From the NCBI GenBank assembly GCA_963975265.1, contig CAXBGT010000154.1:1-13651 (forward strand): a DNA stretch of 13,651 nucleotides, given 5' to 3'. Under the pieces are notes generated by a model. That model saw only the letters and a program-made list of their open reading frames with translations. It made no database searches and was not told the origin of the DNA. This document shows, piece by piece, positions 1-8,426 of this stretch. The DNA comes from CAJXUU01 sp963975265 (lineage in GTDB: Bacteria; Bacteroidota; Bacteroidia; Chitinophagales; Saprospiraceae). The position numbers and the translations under genes were made by a program. The first letter of the stretch is position 1. Every line of letters starts with the position of its first letter.

Positions 1-27
1 ATAATTACAATTATTTTTTGTAATTAT
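1..27 (-). terminator. AT-only hairpin at the left edge, possible terminator
   Basis: Positions 1-10 and 18-27 are perfect reverse complements (10-bp stem, 7-base loop) made almost wholly of A and T. It lies 9 bases past the stop codon of the small minus-strand ORF, where a terminator would be expected. The stem is weak thermodynamically and any U-tract would fall outside the window, so the terminator role is a guess. Confidence 0.3.
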
Positions 28-36
28 TGTATTTGA

Positions 37-303
37 TTATCTGGGGGTGTAACATGTGCTACTGATAGATTTGGTAAAGCTGACGACATCTATGGATACA
101 TTGGTTTGAAACAATGTTGTATAAAATCCTAGAACATCTCCTACAGATTTAATTCCTACGGATGAGCCATCAGAAGATTCTTTTAAAACCCTATTAGTGG
201 ATGTCGTAAATATTTCGTTCCAAGAAAAAGTAAAAGCACTAAAGATTGTAATGGTTATAACCAATATGATTCCTTTAAAGAAATTATTTTTAATGCAATT
301 CAT
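37..303 (-). CDS. Small putative exported or membrane-anchored protein, function unknown
   Basis: An 88-residue reading frame with no family I recognise. Residues 1-10 are polar with two lysines (Lys5, Lys10), followed by a hydrophobic run at about 11-27 (GIILVITITIFSAFTF), which reads as an uncleaved anchor or a signal peptide. The rest is rich in Ser, Thr and Val, with a short SSDGSS stretch, and ends abruptly in CYTPR. There is no recognisable ribosome binding site or promoter. It could be a real small secreted protein, the remnant of a longer exported protein, or chance in AT-rich DNA. The well-formed N-terminal hydrophobic segment and codon-like composition favour a real or recently real gene, but only slightly. 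It is separated from its nearest neighbour by 373 bases, so context gives no clue. Confidence 0.4.
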   Translation of the reverse strand: MNCIKNNFFKGIILVITITIFSAFTFSWNEIFTTSTNRVLKESSDGSSVGIKSVGDVLGFYTTLFQTNVSIDVVSFTKSISSTCYTPR

Positions 304-676
304 GATATTTGAGTCGTTTAATAAGGTGAATATAAAACAATCAATAATTGATAAGACTATTATAAGCTAGATCGAAAATATCTTTAAATACTAATTGAAT
401 AATATTAGCAATATTAACCTAGGTTTAGAATTAATAAAAAAGTCAACACATTTTTTTTCGAACCAAACCACTTTTGATTTAAGACATTTTTTTCATGTAT
501 AGTAAATTTAACTTAATTCCCCGTAAATCCTAATAAAATAAGGAATATTATACATGTAAAATGATCTCTGATATCACTTTGATCAGCCAAAAAACATGGT
601 GACAGAAAAATAACTGACATTTCTCTATACACAAATTTACTAAGCTCAACATCACCTAGCTAACTTAGATTTTCGC
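304..676. other. AT-rich intergenic gap without a recognisable gene
   Basis: No convincing reading frame on either strand. It receives the 3' end of the ThuA-like gene (stop at 677) and lies upstream of the small ORF at 37-303. Two weak structures are visible: a nested dyad at 562-585 (TGATC, inner TGATATCA, GATCA) followed on the minus strand by ATTTTA, which could end the ThuA operon transcript; and a 10-base inverted repeat, 500-509 against 633-642 (TAGTAAATTT / AAATTTACTA), 123 bases apart, which may be chance in such AT-rich DNA. Confidence 0.5.
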
Positions 677-1828
677 CTATTCCAATTCACTTATCACTAA
701 CCTCTGCTTTGCCCAATATTTATTATCATGAAATGCAAATGCTGTCGGATTATAATCCCCTATCAAATCAACATTCGCCTTCTCAGGTACTTTCAAATCT
801 AAAAGAAAATAGACTCCATTTATGAACAAACGTCTTACTTCTACATCTAACATATCAGTGGAGGCGCCGATTGTGGATGTCATAGATGTTCCCTTTTTGC
901 CATTTTCTAATTGATACGATTTGGTCCAGACTATGGGAGGCATTAATTGATTGGGATTAAATTTCGGATCATCCTGTTTGTGTTTAGAATCAATAGCAAC
1001 AACATTGTCAGCTTCATTCATCCCATAGTTTCGATCACTTTCATCATACTTAGATGCTCCTTCTATGGATTGGCCTAGGACAAGTATTTCTGCCTTATCA
1101 CCTATAGGCTCTCGTACTCCATAGACGTCAGATGGGCCCCATAAATCACCATTTTCTATCCCATTTAAGATTGGGTGATTATTGCTTTCTTCAGGTATTA
1201 TCCCTCTTGTACTTTGATATTTGTGATGACCGTGATGCGTATACCATGTTTCACCCAATATATACTTACCAAATCCGGATTTCCATTCCTTTTTTGGTCC
1301 ATTGTAATTGTAACCATAATGTGCATATGGATGGTCCCTATCTTTAAAATTAAAAGCGTGTGTTGATGTTCGAATCCCTATGATTGGTTTGCCAGACAAA
1401 AGATAATCATCAATATATTTCATTTGCTCTGCTGGCAATGATCTAAATCTCGTAAATAATATCATGAGATCAGCATTCCTAAGCTTCTCTAATCCAGGAA
1501 TATTTGAAGAATAGTTGGGATCTACAATTCCTAACTGGTCAGGATCTTGAGCATACAATACCGTACAATCAAATCCATGCCTCTTACTGAGAATCTTAGC
1601 CAATTGTGGTAATGCTTCTTCTGATCGATATTCTTCATCGCCTGAAACGAACACAATACTTTTATGCTTTGGGTTCTCAGAAGCTGGATGTTCGGACCAC
1701 ATGGAGACCTCAACTTCTACATTACCTACCACTATTTGTTTAGCATCTCCTTTGCAACCAGCAATAATCACACAGATGCAAATGGCCCATTTTTTGATTC
1801 TGAAAAGGTCTTGATTAAATTTATCCAT
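677..1828 (-). CDS. ThuA-like domain lipoprotein
   Basis: A 383-residue exported lipoprotein: basic Lys12-Lys13, a hydrophobic stretch, then lipobox IIAGC with Cys25 as the lipid-modified residue. The ThuA-like (class I glutamine-amidotransferase-like) fold starts near residue 57 with a strand IVFVSGDEEYRSEEALP, followed by KILSKRHGFDCTVLYA, the helix/strand LRNADLMILFTRFRSLP (about 116-132) and GKPIIGIRTSTHAFNF (146-161). The sequence HHGHHKY (198-204) and the late GTSMTSTIGAS segment (313-323) resemble the planctomycete/Bacteroidota members. ThuA is named from rhizobial trehalose/disaccharide use; the exact reaction of these lipoprotein versions is not known to me. The gene begins 9 bases after the stop of the dehydrogenase gene on the same strand, so the two are surely co-transcribed. 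The start is supported by the compact lipoprotein signal. A role in periplasmic carbohydrate oxidation or hydrolysis is inferred from this partnership. Confidence 0.88.
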   Translation of the reverse strand: MDKFNQDLFRIKKWAICICVIIAGCKGDAKQIVVGNVEVEVSMWSEHPASENPKHKSIVFVSGDEEYRSEEALPQLAKILSKRHGFDCTVLYAQDPDQLGIVDPNYSSNIPGLEKLRNADLMILFTRFRSLPAEQMKYIDDYLLSGKPIIGIRTSTHAFNFKDRDHPYAHYGYNYNGPKKEWKSGFGKYILGETWYTHHGHHKYQSTRGIIPEESNNHPILNGIENGDLWGPSDVYGVREPIGDKAEILVLGQSIEGASKYDESDRNYGMNEADNVVAIDSKHKQDDPKFNPNQLMPPIVWTKSYQLENGKKGTSMTSTIGASTDMLDVEVRRLFINGVYFLLDLKVPEKANVDLIGDYNPTAFAFHDNKYWAKQRLVISELE

Positions 1829-1837
1829 CTTTGCGTT

Positions 1838-4800
1838 TTAATCTTCTAAAGGATGCGTTGCTAATAATTCTTCAGCGGTAAAGAAACCTTTTCTGTCTTT
1901 TATCTCATCTCGGATAGTTTTTACTTTTTCAGAAGAAATTACAGAAGATCGATTTCCAAAAGAATTTCTTACATATGTGAGTACAGCTGCGACTTCTTCG
2001 TCCGTCATCAGCCCTTCGAATGGAGTCATCGGTACATTTCCTTTATAATGTCTTCTCAAAACAGTGATGGGGCCATAGATCCCTTTAAGTGTCAACTTAA
2101 TAAGTCTATCCTCACTTCCGTTCACCCACTTTGTTTCTCTAAGCGGTGGATATCCAGATGCGGATAATCCCTGCCCTTGTTCTTGATGGCACGTCCCACA
2201 ATAACCTTCACGTTCGTAGAGTTCTTTTCCTTTGATATAGAGCGCTCGTGCATCTCCTTCTAAATGAGTTTGTATTTCCTTTTCTTCTACTTTTAAATTT
2301 TCATCATTAAGATGAGCATATGCTCTATCATACGCCTTTTGAGACCAATCGTCTAGGCCCGTCTTCTTCACTACATCCAAGATTTCTAGCCCATCTTCTT
2401 TGTCCAACCAAGATGCTGCCACCAAAGCTTCCAGCCTCACTCTTCCGTTTCTATCCGCGGCAGCTTTCATGAGTAATTCTTGGCGATTAGGTAGCTGATG
2501 TCCCATGTACTTAATGAACCTGACAGCTGTACATCTTGCTTTGAAATTTTCCGCATTCATCACACTTTCTAGAAGGTCATTATCCACTTGATTGGAACCC
2601 CATATGACCCAGAGCGCCTCTACAAGATGATGCTCATATCTTGGATCGTTTTTATCTAAATTAGATATCCATTTTTTGAGCTCAGTGGAAACTTCATCTT
2701 TATCTCGTCCTCGAAGTTCTCTTTTGGTTCTATATCTTGTCCTATATTCAGGAAGTCTTAAATTGTCCAATAAGGTAGAAATCGGAGCTCCATCTATTTC
2801 CGCTGGGGTAATCAATGGCCGTGATGGATAGGTAATCCGATAGATCCTGCCATGCATATGGTCTCTCAGAGGATCTCTTGTATTGTGCTGCATATGACCG
2901 ATGAGTACATTGTGCCAGTCTACTAGAAACAAAGAACCATCTGGTGCAAATTCTAAATCAACAGGCCGAAAGTTTTGATCCGAGCCAGAAAGCAAATCTT
3001 GACGGAACTTAAATTTGAATCCCGTACTATCTTCCACAATCTGATGCTGTTTTATTCCTAAAAATCCGATGGTATTATTTAATAGAAAGTCACCTTGGAC
3101 ATCATCTGGGAAATGCCGAGAAGATATTATTTCTGCGCCAGACGTTGGTCTTACTTGTTGCTCTTGTTCTACCAAATTTGGTGACTGATCACTTGACTGT
3201 CCGTATCGAGATTTGATACTGCCAGGAAGCATCCACCTTACGGCAGGCCCAGAAGTCTCAAGATAGATAAGTTGTCCCCATTCATCGAATGCCAGTCCCC
3301 ATGGATTAGGGATAGGTAATTGAGCCGCTCTTTCTAAGTGTCTTCTTTCGGGGTTGTACCGATAGAAACCTCCATTTGTTCCTCTGACTGGCCCATAGGG
3401 AGTTTCAACATTGGTATGTAAAAACACACCTTCACACATATAAAATGCACCCGATGGATCTGCACAGAATGCGCTGATGACATGGTGAGAATCATGGTCA
3501 TCAAACCCACTCAATATGATTTCCTCATAATCAGCCTTATCATCGCCATCTGTATCTTTGTATAACTTCAGATTAGTGCCTTGAGATACATATACGCCGT
3601 CATGGGAAATTTCGAATCCTGCTGGTATATGCAAATTATCAACAAATACAGTTTGTTTATCTGCTTTATTGTCTCCATCTGTATCTTCGAGAATGATAAT
3701 CTTATCATTTGGCTTGGGGTCGCCTGGTTTGTAATGTGGATAAGTTGGCATGACTGCAACCCAAAGTCTCCCCTTATTATCAAAAGCTATTTGAACGGGA
3801 TTTGCTAAGTCAGGGAATTCTTCTTCAGAAGCAAATAACTCAACTATATACCCTTCGGGAGTTGACAATTTTGATTGCGCTTCATCTCCATAGAAGTACT
3901 CATTAGTCCCTCTTCCGTAATCATTGGGTTTATAGTTCGTTTCTATTGGAGTAAGCTGGTGGGTTTTCTTATCTGCAGCTGCTAGATCCATATCATCACC
4001 ATGGAGTGCCATCCATATTGCCGTATCTCTGATGGCAGTCATTTCTCGTTTTTTCTTGATCTCATCTGGATAATTTTCAGACCCAAAAGGATTGTATCTT
4101 CTACCAAATACATGGACACCGTTTGGAGACTTATAATCCTCGTGCCAAAACCAATCCTTTTCTAAAACTGCAGCGTTAACTCTTTTTCTGTTGGTCGATT
4201 TTGGTTTTTTCCCTCTTTGGAATACATTGTCAGCTAGATACGCTCCTAACTTATGATATCCTTTAGAAGTCAGTTGAAACCCATCAATTGTCAACGGATC
4301 CGACCCCATAAACCATCCTTGGCTGATTGTAAATAAGTCCATAAAATTGACTTCCGTTTTTTCAGCAATCTTCTTTATTGAATTGGTGTATAATTCTAAG
4401 TTTTTATTTATTTCTTGACCATCTGGCAAGTCCATTTTGTCGGATAAATCTTCAAACGCTATGGGCGAAACAAGTACGATTCTAGGACCTTCCGTTCCGT
4501 TGTAATCTTGATATTTGCTATGCTCGACGAATCCTTCTAATTCTTTTGCAAAACTCTCTAGTCCTGCTTCTCCAGCAAACGATTCATTGTATCCAAAGAA
4601 TGCTAAGATGACATCCGCTTCTAATCGTGTAAGCCATTGATCAGGCGTCTCGAAGTGCCCTTGACTGTTAGAGAAATTGGCTAGTTCATCGTGAAATTGC
4701 TCAGCACCTGGAAAAGCCCATGGAGAATATCTACCCGAATGTGGTCTAAAACCTGGCGTATCACCACCATCGCACATATTTCTAATAAATAGACTATCAT

Positions 4801-4990
4801 CTGGAAACCGCATTTGAAGCTCTGTTTCGAAATGGCCAAAATTTATCATTCTAGAGCATAGATTGTTACCTACCAAAACTATGTGATCTCCAGTTTTTAT
4901 ATCTATTGGGTTACTCGAATCATCAGAGCAGTTTATGAAAATTAGTACAGCCCCTATGGCTAATGTAATTAAACGGATTTCCTTGCTCAT
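1838..4990 (-). CDS. PVC-type membrane-bound dehydrogenase with SGNH-like, HEAT-like and cytochrome c domains
   Basis: A 1050-residue multidomain lipoprotein (hydrophobic 6-20, Cys21 then SDDSS). Domains in order: an SGNH/GDSL-hydrolase-like domain at about 35-255, with FGYNES at 132-137 and a terminal GYHKLG near 244-249; a linker; a PVC-type dehydrogenase propeller of the glucose/sorbosone type at about 378-722, with two calcium-loop-like DTDGD repeats (437-441, 479-483), DDHDSHH (497-503) and NPWGLAFDEWGQL (562-574); a helical HEAT-like stretch at about 745-880; and a cytochrome c domain at about 913-1012, with CGTCH at 931-935 and likely axial Met988 in NVPMTP. A C-terminal KDRKGFFTAEELLATHP tail, usual in this family, ends it. 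It is the first gene of a two-gene operon with the ThuA-like gene. It probably oxidises a sugar or alcohol outside the inner membrane and passes electrons to its own heme; the substrate is unknown. The SGNH domain lacks its usual catalytic Ser and His. Confidence 0.9.
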   Translation of the reverse strand: MSKEIRLITLAIGAVLIFINCSDDSSNPIDIKTGDHIVLVGNNLCSRMINFGHFETELQMRFPDDSLFIRNMCDGGDTPGFRPHSGRYSPWAFPGAEQFHDELANFSNSQGHFETPDQWLTRLEADVILAFFGYNESFAGEAGLESFAKELEGFVEHSKYQDYNGTEGPRIVLVSPIAFEDLSDKMDLPDGQEINKNLELYTNSIKKIAEKTEVNFMDLFTISQGWFMGSDPLTIDGFQLTSKGYHKLGAYLADNVFQRGKKPKSTNRKRVNAAVLEKDWFWHEDYKSPNGVHVFGRRYNPFGSENYPDEIKKKREMTAIRDTAIWMALHGDDMDLAAADKKTHQLTPIETNYKPNDYGRGTNEYFYGDEAQSKLSTPEGYIVELFASEEEFPDLANPVQIAFDNKGRLWVAVMPTYPHYKPGDPKPNDKIIILEDTDGDNKADKQTVFVDNLHIPAGFEISHDGVYVSQGTNLKLYKDTDGDDKADYEEIILSGFDDHDSHHVISAFCADPSGAFYMCEGVFLHTNVETPYGPVRGTNGGFYRYNPERRHLERAAQLPIPNPWGLAFDEWGQLIYLETSGPAVRWMLPGSIKSRYGQSSDQSPNLVEQEQQVRPTSGAEIISSRHFPDDVQGDFLLNNTIGFLGIKQHQIVEDSTGFKFKFRQDLLSGSDQNFRPVDLEFAPDGSLFLVDWHNVLIGHMQHNTRDPLRDHMHGRIYRITYPSRPLITPAEIDGAPISTLLDNLRLPEYRTRYRTKRELRGRDKDEVSTELKKWISNLDKNDPRYEHHLVEALWVIWGSNQVDNDLLESVMNAENFKARCTAVRFIKYMGHQLPNRQELLMKAAADRNGRVRLEALVAASWLDKEDGLEILDVVKKTGLDDWSQKAYDRAYAHLNDENLKVEEKEIQTHLEGDARALYIKGKELYEREGYCGTCHQEQGQGLSASGYPPLRETKWVNGSEDRLIKLTLKGIYGPITVLRRHYKGNVPMTPFEGLMTDEEVAAVLTYVRNSFGNRSSVISSEKVKTIRDEIKDRKGFFTAEELLATHPLED

Positions 4991-5109
4991 ATTCTATAGT
5001 TATAGATTCAGTCTGAAAATATACCTATTTTGACATTATTAAAGTGATTATCTAAAGAGTTAATATTCAATAAAGCTGCAGTAAAACTTTAGACTTTGTT
5101 TTTATTGCT

Positions 5110-5275
5110 AGTAAAAAAGATCATAAATTTTGACTACCCCAGGGCAAGCGGATGGAGCATTAGCCAAAAATTTTCCAACCTAAAGGCCGGAAATTGGATC
5201 TTTTTTGTGATAAGGCGTTTTTATCCAAAAACATCTTTTTTATGACCCCGACGCAAGCATCGGAGAATTTAAGTA
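5110..5275 (+). repeat. 166-bp structured direct repeat, copy A
   Basis: This aligns end to end with 11107-11272 at a constant offset of 5997 bases, with 9 mismatches in 166 (about 95% identity). Predicted folds read by eye: an outer stem AAAAAAGATC (5113-5122) with GATCTTTTTT (5197-5206); inside it a stem from 5125-5135 with 5162-5172, and a small hairpin around CCTAAAGG; outside it GTTTTT-ATCC-AAAAAC (5217-5232, with one unpaired base) and CCGA-N8-TCGG (5248-5263). In this copy the CCGCAAGCGG mini-hairpin seen in copy B is broken (GGGCAAGCGG). Because the outer stem starts with A6 and ends with T6, it would look like a terminator on either strand. Lying between divergent genes it cannot be a normal gene-end terminator for either, so a mobile or insulating repeat is more likely. 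Confidence 0.92.
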
Positions 5276-5387
5276 TTAATATCACTGCTCGAAATGTCAA
5301 TCCTATCAGAGATTCCTTTGCCTAGTTTACCTAAAACGTAATGTATTGCCCATAAGAAATCAACATTTGCTCGGAATTACATTCGTT

Positions 5388-5416
5388 TTGTTTTTCAATT
5401 GATATTTTATACTTTG
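5388..5416 (+). promoter_or_regulatory. Candidate Bacteroidota-type promoter for the T9SS cargo gene
   Basis: TTG at 5388-5390 is followed by a 19-base spacer and TACTTTGG starting at 5410, which matches 7 of 8 positions of the Bacteroidota TAnnTTTG -7 box. Transcription would start near 5423, giving a leader of about 45 bases before the ATG at 5468. Spacing and position fit; such motifs also occur by chance in AT-rich DNA. Confidence 0.45.
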
Positions 5417-5467
5417 GTACGCAGAATCGTTCACTGAAGTAAATCAAAAACTATCAATTACATTAAA

Positions 5468-8176
5468 ATGAAATATTACATCTATTTTCTATTCTTATTC
5501 CCTACCCTATTAAGCGCTCAATCTCTTATTCAAAAGACAGATCTACATAAGACCACTTTAGAGTTTGATAATCAAGTATTTTTTGAATTTGAGAATAATA
5601 CCTACGAATATCATAGCACCGGTAGAAATGTCATCGTAACCAATCCTGTAACAGGTGATGAAGTATATAGGTCTAGCGTCAATCTATGTGACCAAGATCT
5701 ATTTAGCATTGCTCAATGGAATGGACAGATGATATATCCAGGAGCAGAAGGTGTTTTTGTTGAAAGTGTATTCACAGAAGCAGAGCAATTCATTCCCTAT
5801 ATTGATTTTGTTATCGAGCCATATCTTACTAATCGTCCTAGCATAACATATATCAATCGATATATGACCATTAATAATCAAGGGCAGTATCTCGTCATGG
5901 ATCTAGATCGATTAAAATTCATAGCCAATGAAGATAGAAACTATAAATTCAAGTCAGATCAAAAATACTATTATCAGTTGCCAGACAGGGTGATTCAACA
6001 AGACATAACCACTTTAGACACAATCACTTGGATGTATGGATATGCCTATTTTCATCAATTGCAAGAACAAACATTAGTACATTTCAGAGATGAAAAAACA
6101 ATTTTTCTAAACAATCAAGATGAAATAATTGGAGATATAAATATCGAAGAATATCTATTAAGGGTCTCTCAAACCAATGATAATAGACTTGTCTTGTTTA
6201 CTAGAATGAATTCTATTCAGAGTATTTCTTATTATGATCTAAATTCATTTCAATTTATTTCTAAACATACAATCCCACCTCAAGACTTTCCATATCTAGC
6301 TAGCTTGCATTCAACACCTGAAGGCATATATCTATCAGACAGTCAAGGTTCTGGTTATAATAGCCTTTATTATTGGGAATATGGAAAAGATTCTATTGAG
6401 GTTATTTTAGAAGATCTCTATGATCTTGGAATTACACCCATAATAAATGTCACATTTGGTGATGATCATATTGTTTTATCAAGTAACAAATATATCATTG
6501 TAGATAAGTATACTCAAGAATACAAAATCCTTGAAAATGACATAACACATGCTAATTTTTTCACTCGAGATAAGTTTACCAAAGTAAATGATGAAGAAGT
6601 CCTTATTTTCACTGACAAAGAGGGATATGCTTTTGGAGAAATAACACCTGAATTGAATTTAGAGAATCTATCAAAAGTAAATCTTGAGGACGGTTTGGGA
6701 CAAATATTGTCTAAAAGAGACGATATATATCTATTGTCGAAGCAGGTAAAAGGCTTGAAGCGTTTTGAGTATCTTTATGGTGATCCACTAGAAATCAAGA
6801 CGTTTGAATCTTCAGATTACCTATTATCAGATATCATTGTTGTTAATAATAAAATATTCTATCACGTAGAAGATGAAAATGATAACCCTACCATATGGGA
6901 ATACGACCCTAGCACTGAGGAACATAAACTTTTAATAGATAATGAAGTAGAATATAGAACTATTTTACAACAGGGGCCTTTTTTACTATACAATGATTAT
7001 AAAGTGTATAATATTCTTACGGGAGAATTTTTCGATTGCCCAATTGAAAATATCCAGCTAATTCGAAGCATATCATTTATAAACAACGGATATTTTTATG
7101 GAAAAATTGGTTTAGATGGATACAGAGTCCCATTTATCAATCCTGCAGAAAATGAAAAGATATTTGATGGAAACTTTAAGTATGGAGGACCAATTTTTGA
7201 TAACCAATTTGTATTAAGGAATGATGAAAATTTATTTATTGCTAAGGATGATGATTATAAATTAATCGCATATCCTGATGGGTACGGCATTGATGATATT
7301 AAAACATTCCATCAGTTAATCTTAGCTACCAAATACGATAACACTACTAATTTCACCAATGGATATCGTCTGAATTTCAATTCTGACTCGTGGATTCCAA
7401 TTTCATTTGAAGGAAGATTCAATAATGTAAAAGAAGGCCATATTTGGAGTATAACGACAACTGAAGATGGATATAAGGGAGTACTTACAAATGTAGATAC
7501 TGAATCAACCTATGAAGAGGAATTTAGCACTTACCCGTTTTTCATAGCTTCAGATAAAACCTCCATATACATTCCGAATACTGATGAAAAGTTATTCAAT
7601 GTATATAACTACAAACTAGAAAAACAAACAGAAATAGAAGTACCCAGTATCCAAACAGGAATATTCTTCCCATATTCGCTAAGTCACAATAGCTCTCATG
7701 TTTTGCTTTTAGATTTTGCATACACAACAAATCCTTCAATAGATTTAAAAACATTTAATTTTTATGTATTAAATACTAGAGACAACACAGTCTCTAATTT
7801 CGGAAGATGTGATGAAGATGATCTATACTTAGAGAATTTTATTAGCTATGGAGAAACAATGGAATTACTATATTACAGTGAAGAAGATGGTTATCAAATC
7901 TTTACCCATACTTTCGATGATTTTGGGTCTACGAGTACTAAGGATGAAAAAATTAATCCTAAGGAATTATTTTCCATTTTTCCTAATCCAACTGATGGTG
8001 TTATTAATCTAGAGAGAAGCGCCGAAAAAATAGAAATCTATGGTTTCGATGGGAGGTTAATTCTAAGTAAGAATAATTCGAAATCTATTAACATTAGTTT
8101 ACTTCCTTCAGGGATATACAGTATTAAAGCTATAGTTGATAACCAGGCGTATACAGAAAAAATAATTAAATGGTAA
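5468..8176 (+). CDS. Large secreted protein with T9SS C-terminal sorting domain
   Basis: A 902-residue protein. Residues 1-18 form a signal peptide (hydrophobic YYIYFLFLFPTLL, cleavage after LSA before QSL). The last 72 residues or so (831-902) are a type A T9SS sorting domain: FSIFPNPTDGVINL near 835-848, IEIYGFDGRLI, SINISLLPSGIYSIKA, and a final KIIKW. The T9SS would export it across the outer membrane, remove the tail, and release or anchor the product. The middle of about 800 residues has no family I recognise; it is rich in Tyr, Asp, Asn and Ile and shows irregular blocks such as GIYLSDSQGSGYNSLYYWEYGKDS and IWEYDPSTEEHKLL that read like blades of one or more beta-propellers. Cysteines are very few. 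There is no enzymatic motif I can point to; adhesion, binding or surface display is possible. It sits alone after repeat copy A and about 250 bases before the DUF2911 gene. Confidence 0.88.
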   Translation: MKYYIYFLFLFPTLLSAQSLIQKTDLHKTTLEFDNQVFFEFENNTYEYHSTGRNVIVTNPVTGDEVYRSSVNLCDQDLFSIAQWNGQMIYPGAEGVFVESVFTEAEQFIPYIDFVIEPYLTNRPSITYINRYMTINNQGQYLVMDLDRLKFIANEDRNYKFKSDQKYYYQLPDRVIQQDITTLDTITWMYGYAYFHQLQEQTLVHFRDEKTIFLNNQDEIIGDINIEEYLLRVSQTNDNRLVLFTRMNSIQSISYYDLNSFQFISKHTIPPQDFPYLASLHSTPEGIYLSDSQGSGYNSLYYWEYGKDSIEVILEDLYDLGITPIINVTFGDDHIVLSSNKYIIVDKYTQEYKILENDITHANFFTRDKFTKVNDEEVLIFTDKEGYAFGEITPELNLENLSKVNLEDGLGQILSKRDDIYLLSKQVKGLKRFEYLYGDPLEIKTFESSDYLLSDIIVVNNKIFYHVEDENDNPTIWEYDPSTEEHKLLIDNEVEYRTILQQGPFLLYNDYKVYNILTGEFFDCPIENIQLIRSISFINNGYFYGKIGLDGYRVPFINPAENEKIFDGNFKYGGPIFDNQFVLRNDENLFIAKDDDYKLIAYPDGYGIDDIKTFHQLILATKYDNTTNFTNGYRLNFNSDSWIPISFEGRFNNVKEGHIWSITTTEDGYKGVLTNVDTESTYEEEFSTYPFFIASDKTSIYIPNTDEKLFNVYNYKLEKQTEIEVPSIQTGIFFPYSLSHNSSHVLLLDFAYTTNPSIDLKTFNFYVLNTRDNTVSNFGRCDEDDLYLENFISYGETMELLYYSEEDGYQIFTHTFDDFGSTSTKDEKINPKELFSIFPNPTDGVINLERSAEKIEIYGFDGRLILSKNNSKSINISLLPSGIYSIKAIVDNQAYTEKIIKW

Positions 8177-8426
8177 GATTAAGGCGGAAAATCAAAAGAG
8201 GAATTTTATAGACAATTTCGTGGAAGTATTAAATTTAACTTCAATAGCACTCATTAATTCAACCTTAATTCTAATTCCATTAAGACAACCTTAATACTCC
8301 GCTAAGTAATTTGTCCTCATCACGTCAAGTTATGATGGCTTTCATTTATTACCTTCGTCCTGTCTTACAGAAATGATTTTTATCATTGATGCAGTACATA
8401 TTTACAAACTATCAAAATTTCAATAA

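Larger units (their letters stand above)
4991..5467. other. Divergent intergenic region holding repeat copy A
   Basis: This 477-base gap separates the minus-strand dehydrogenase operon from the plus-strand T9SS cargo gene. The middle third is the 166-bp repeat (5110-5275). The 119 bases left of it must hold the operon promoter: reading the minus strand there is a TATATTTT box (7 of 8 to TAnnTTTG) but no well-placed TTG. The 192 bases right of it contain a better promoter candidate (5388-5416). No reading frame of note was seen. Confidence 0.6.

Noticed and set aside
500..642. Ten-base inverted repeat TAGTAAATTT / AAATTTACTA, 123 bases apart
   Set aside because: Composed almost only of A and T in an AT-rich gap and too far apart for a simple hairpin or operator; easily due to chance.
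1132..1366. Two plus-strand frames opposite the ThuA-like gene
   Set aside because: They lie wholly within a well-supported gene on the other strand, overlap each other in different frames and show no domain or signal.
8330..8426. TACCTTCG and TATTTACA as promoter boxes for the DUF2911 gene
   Set aside because: Only partial matches to TAnnTTTG and no TTG at the right distance, so no promoter was called.
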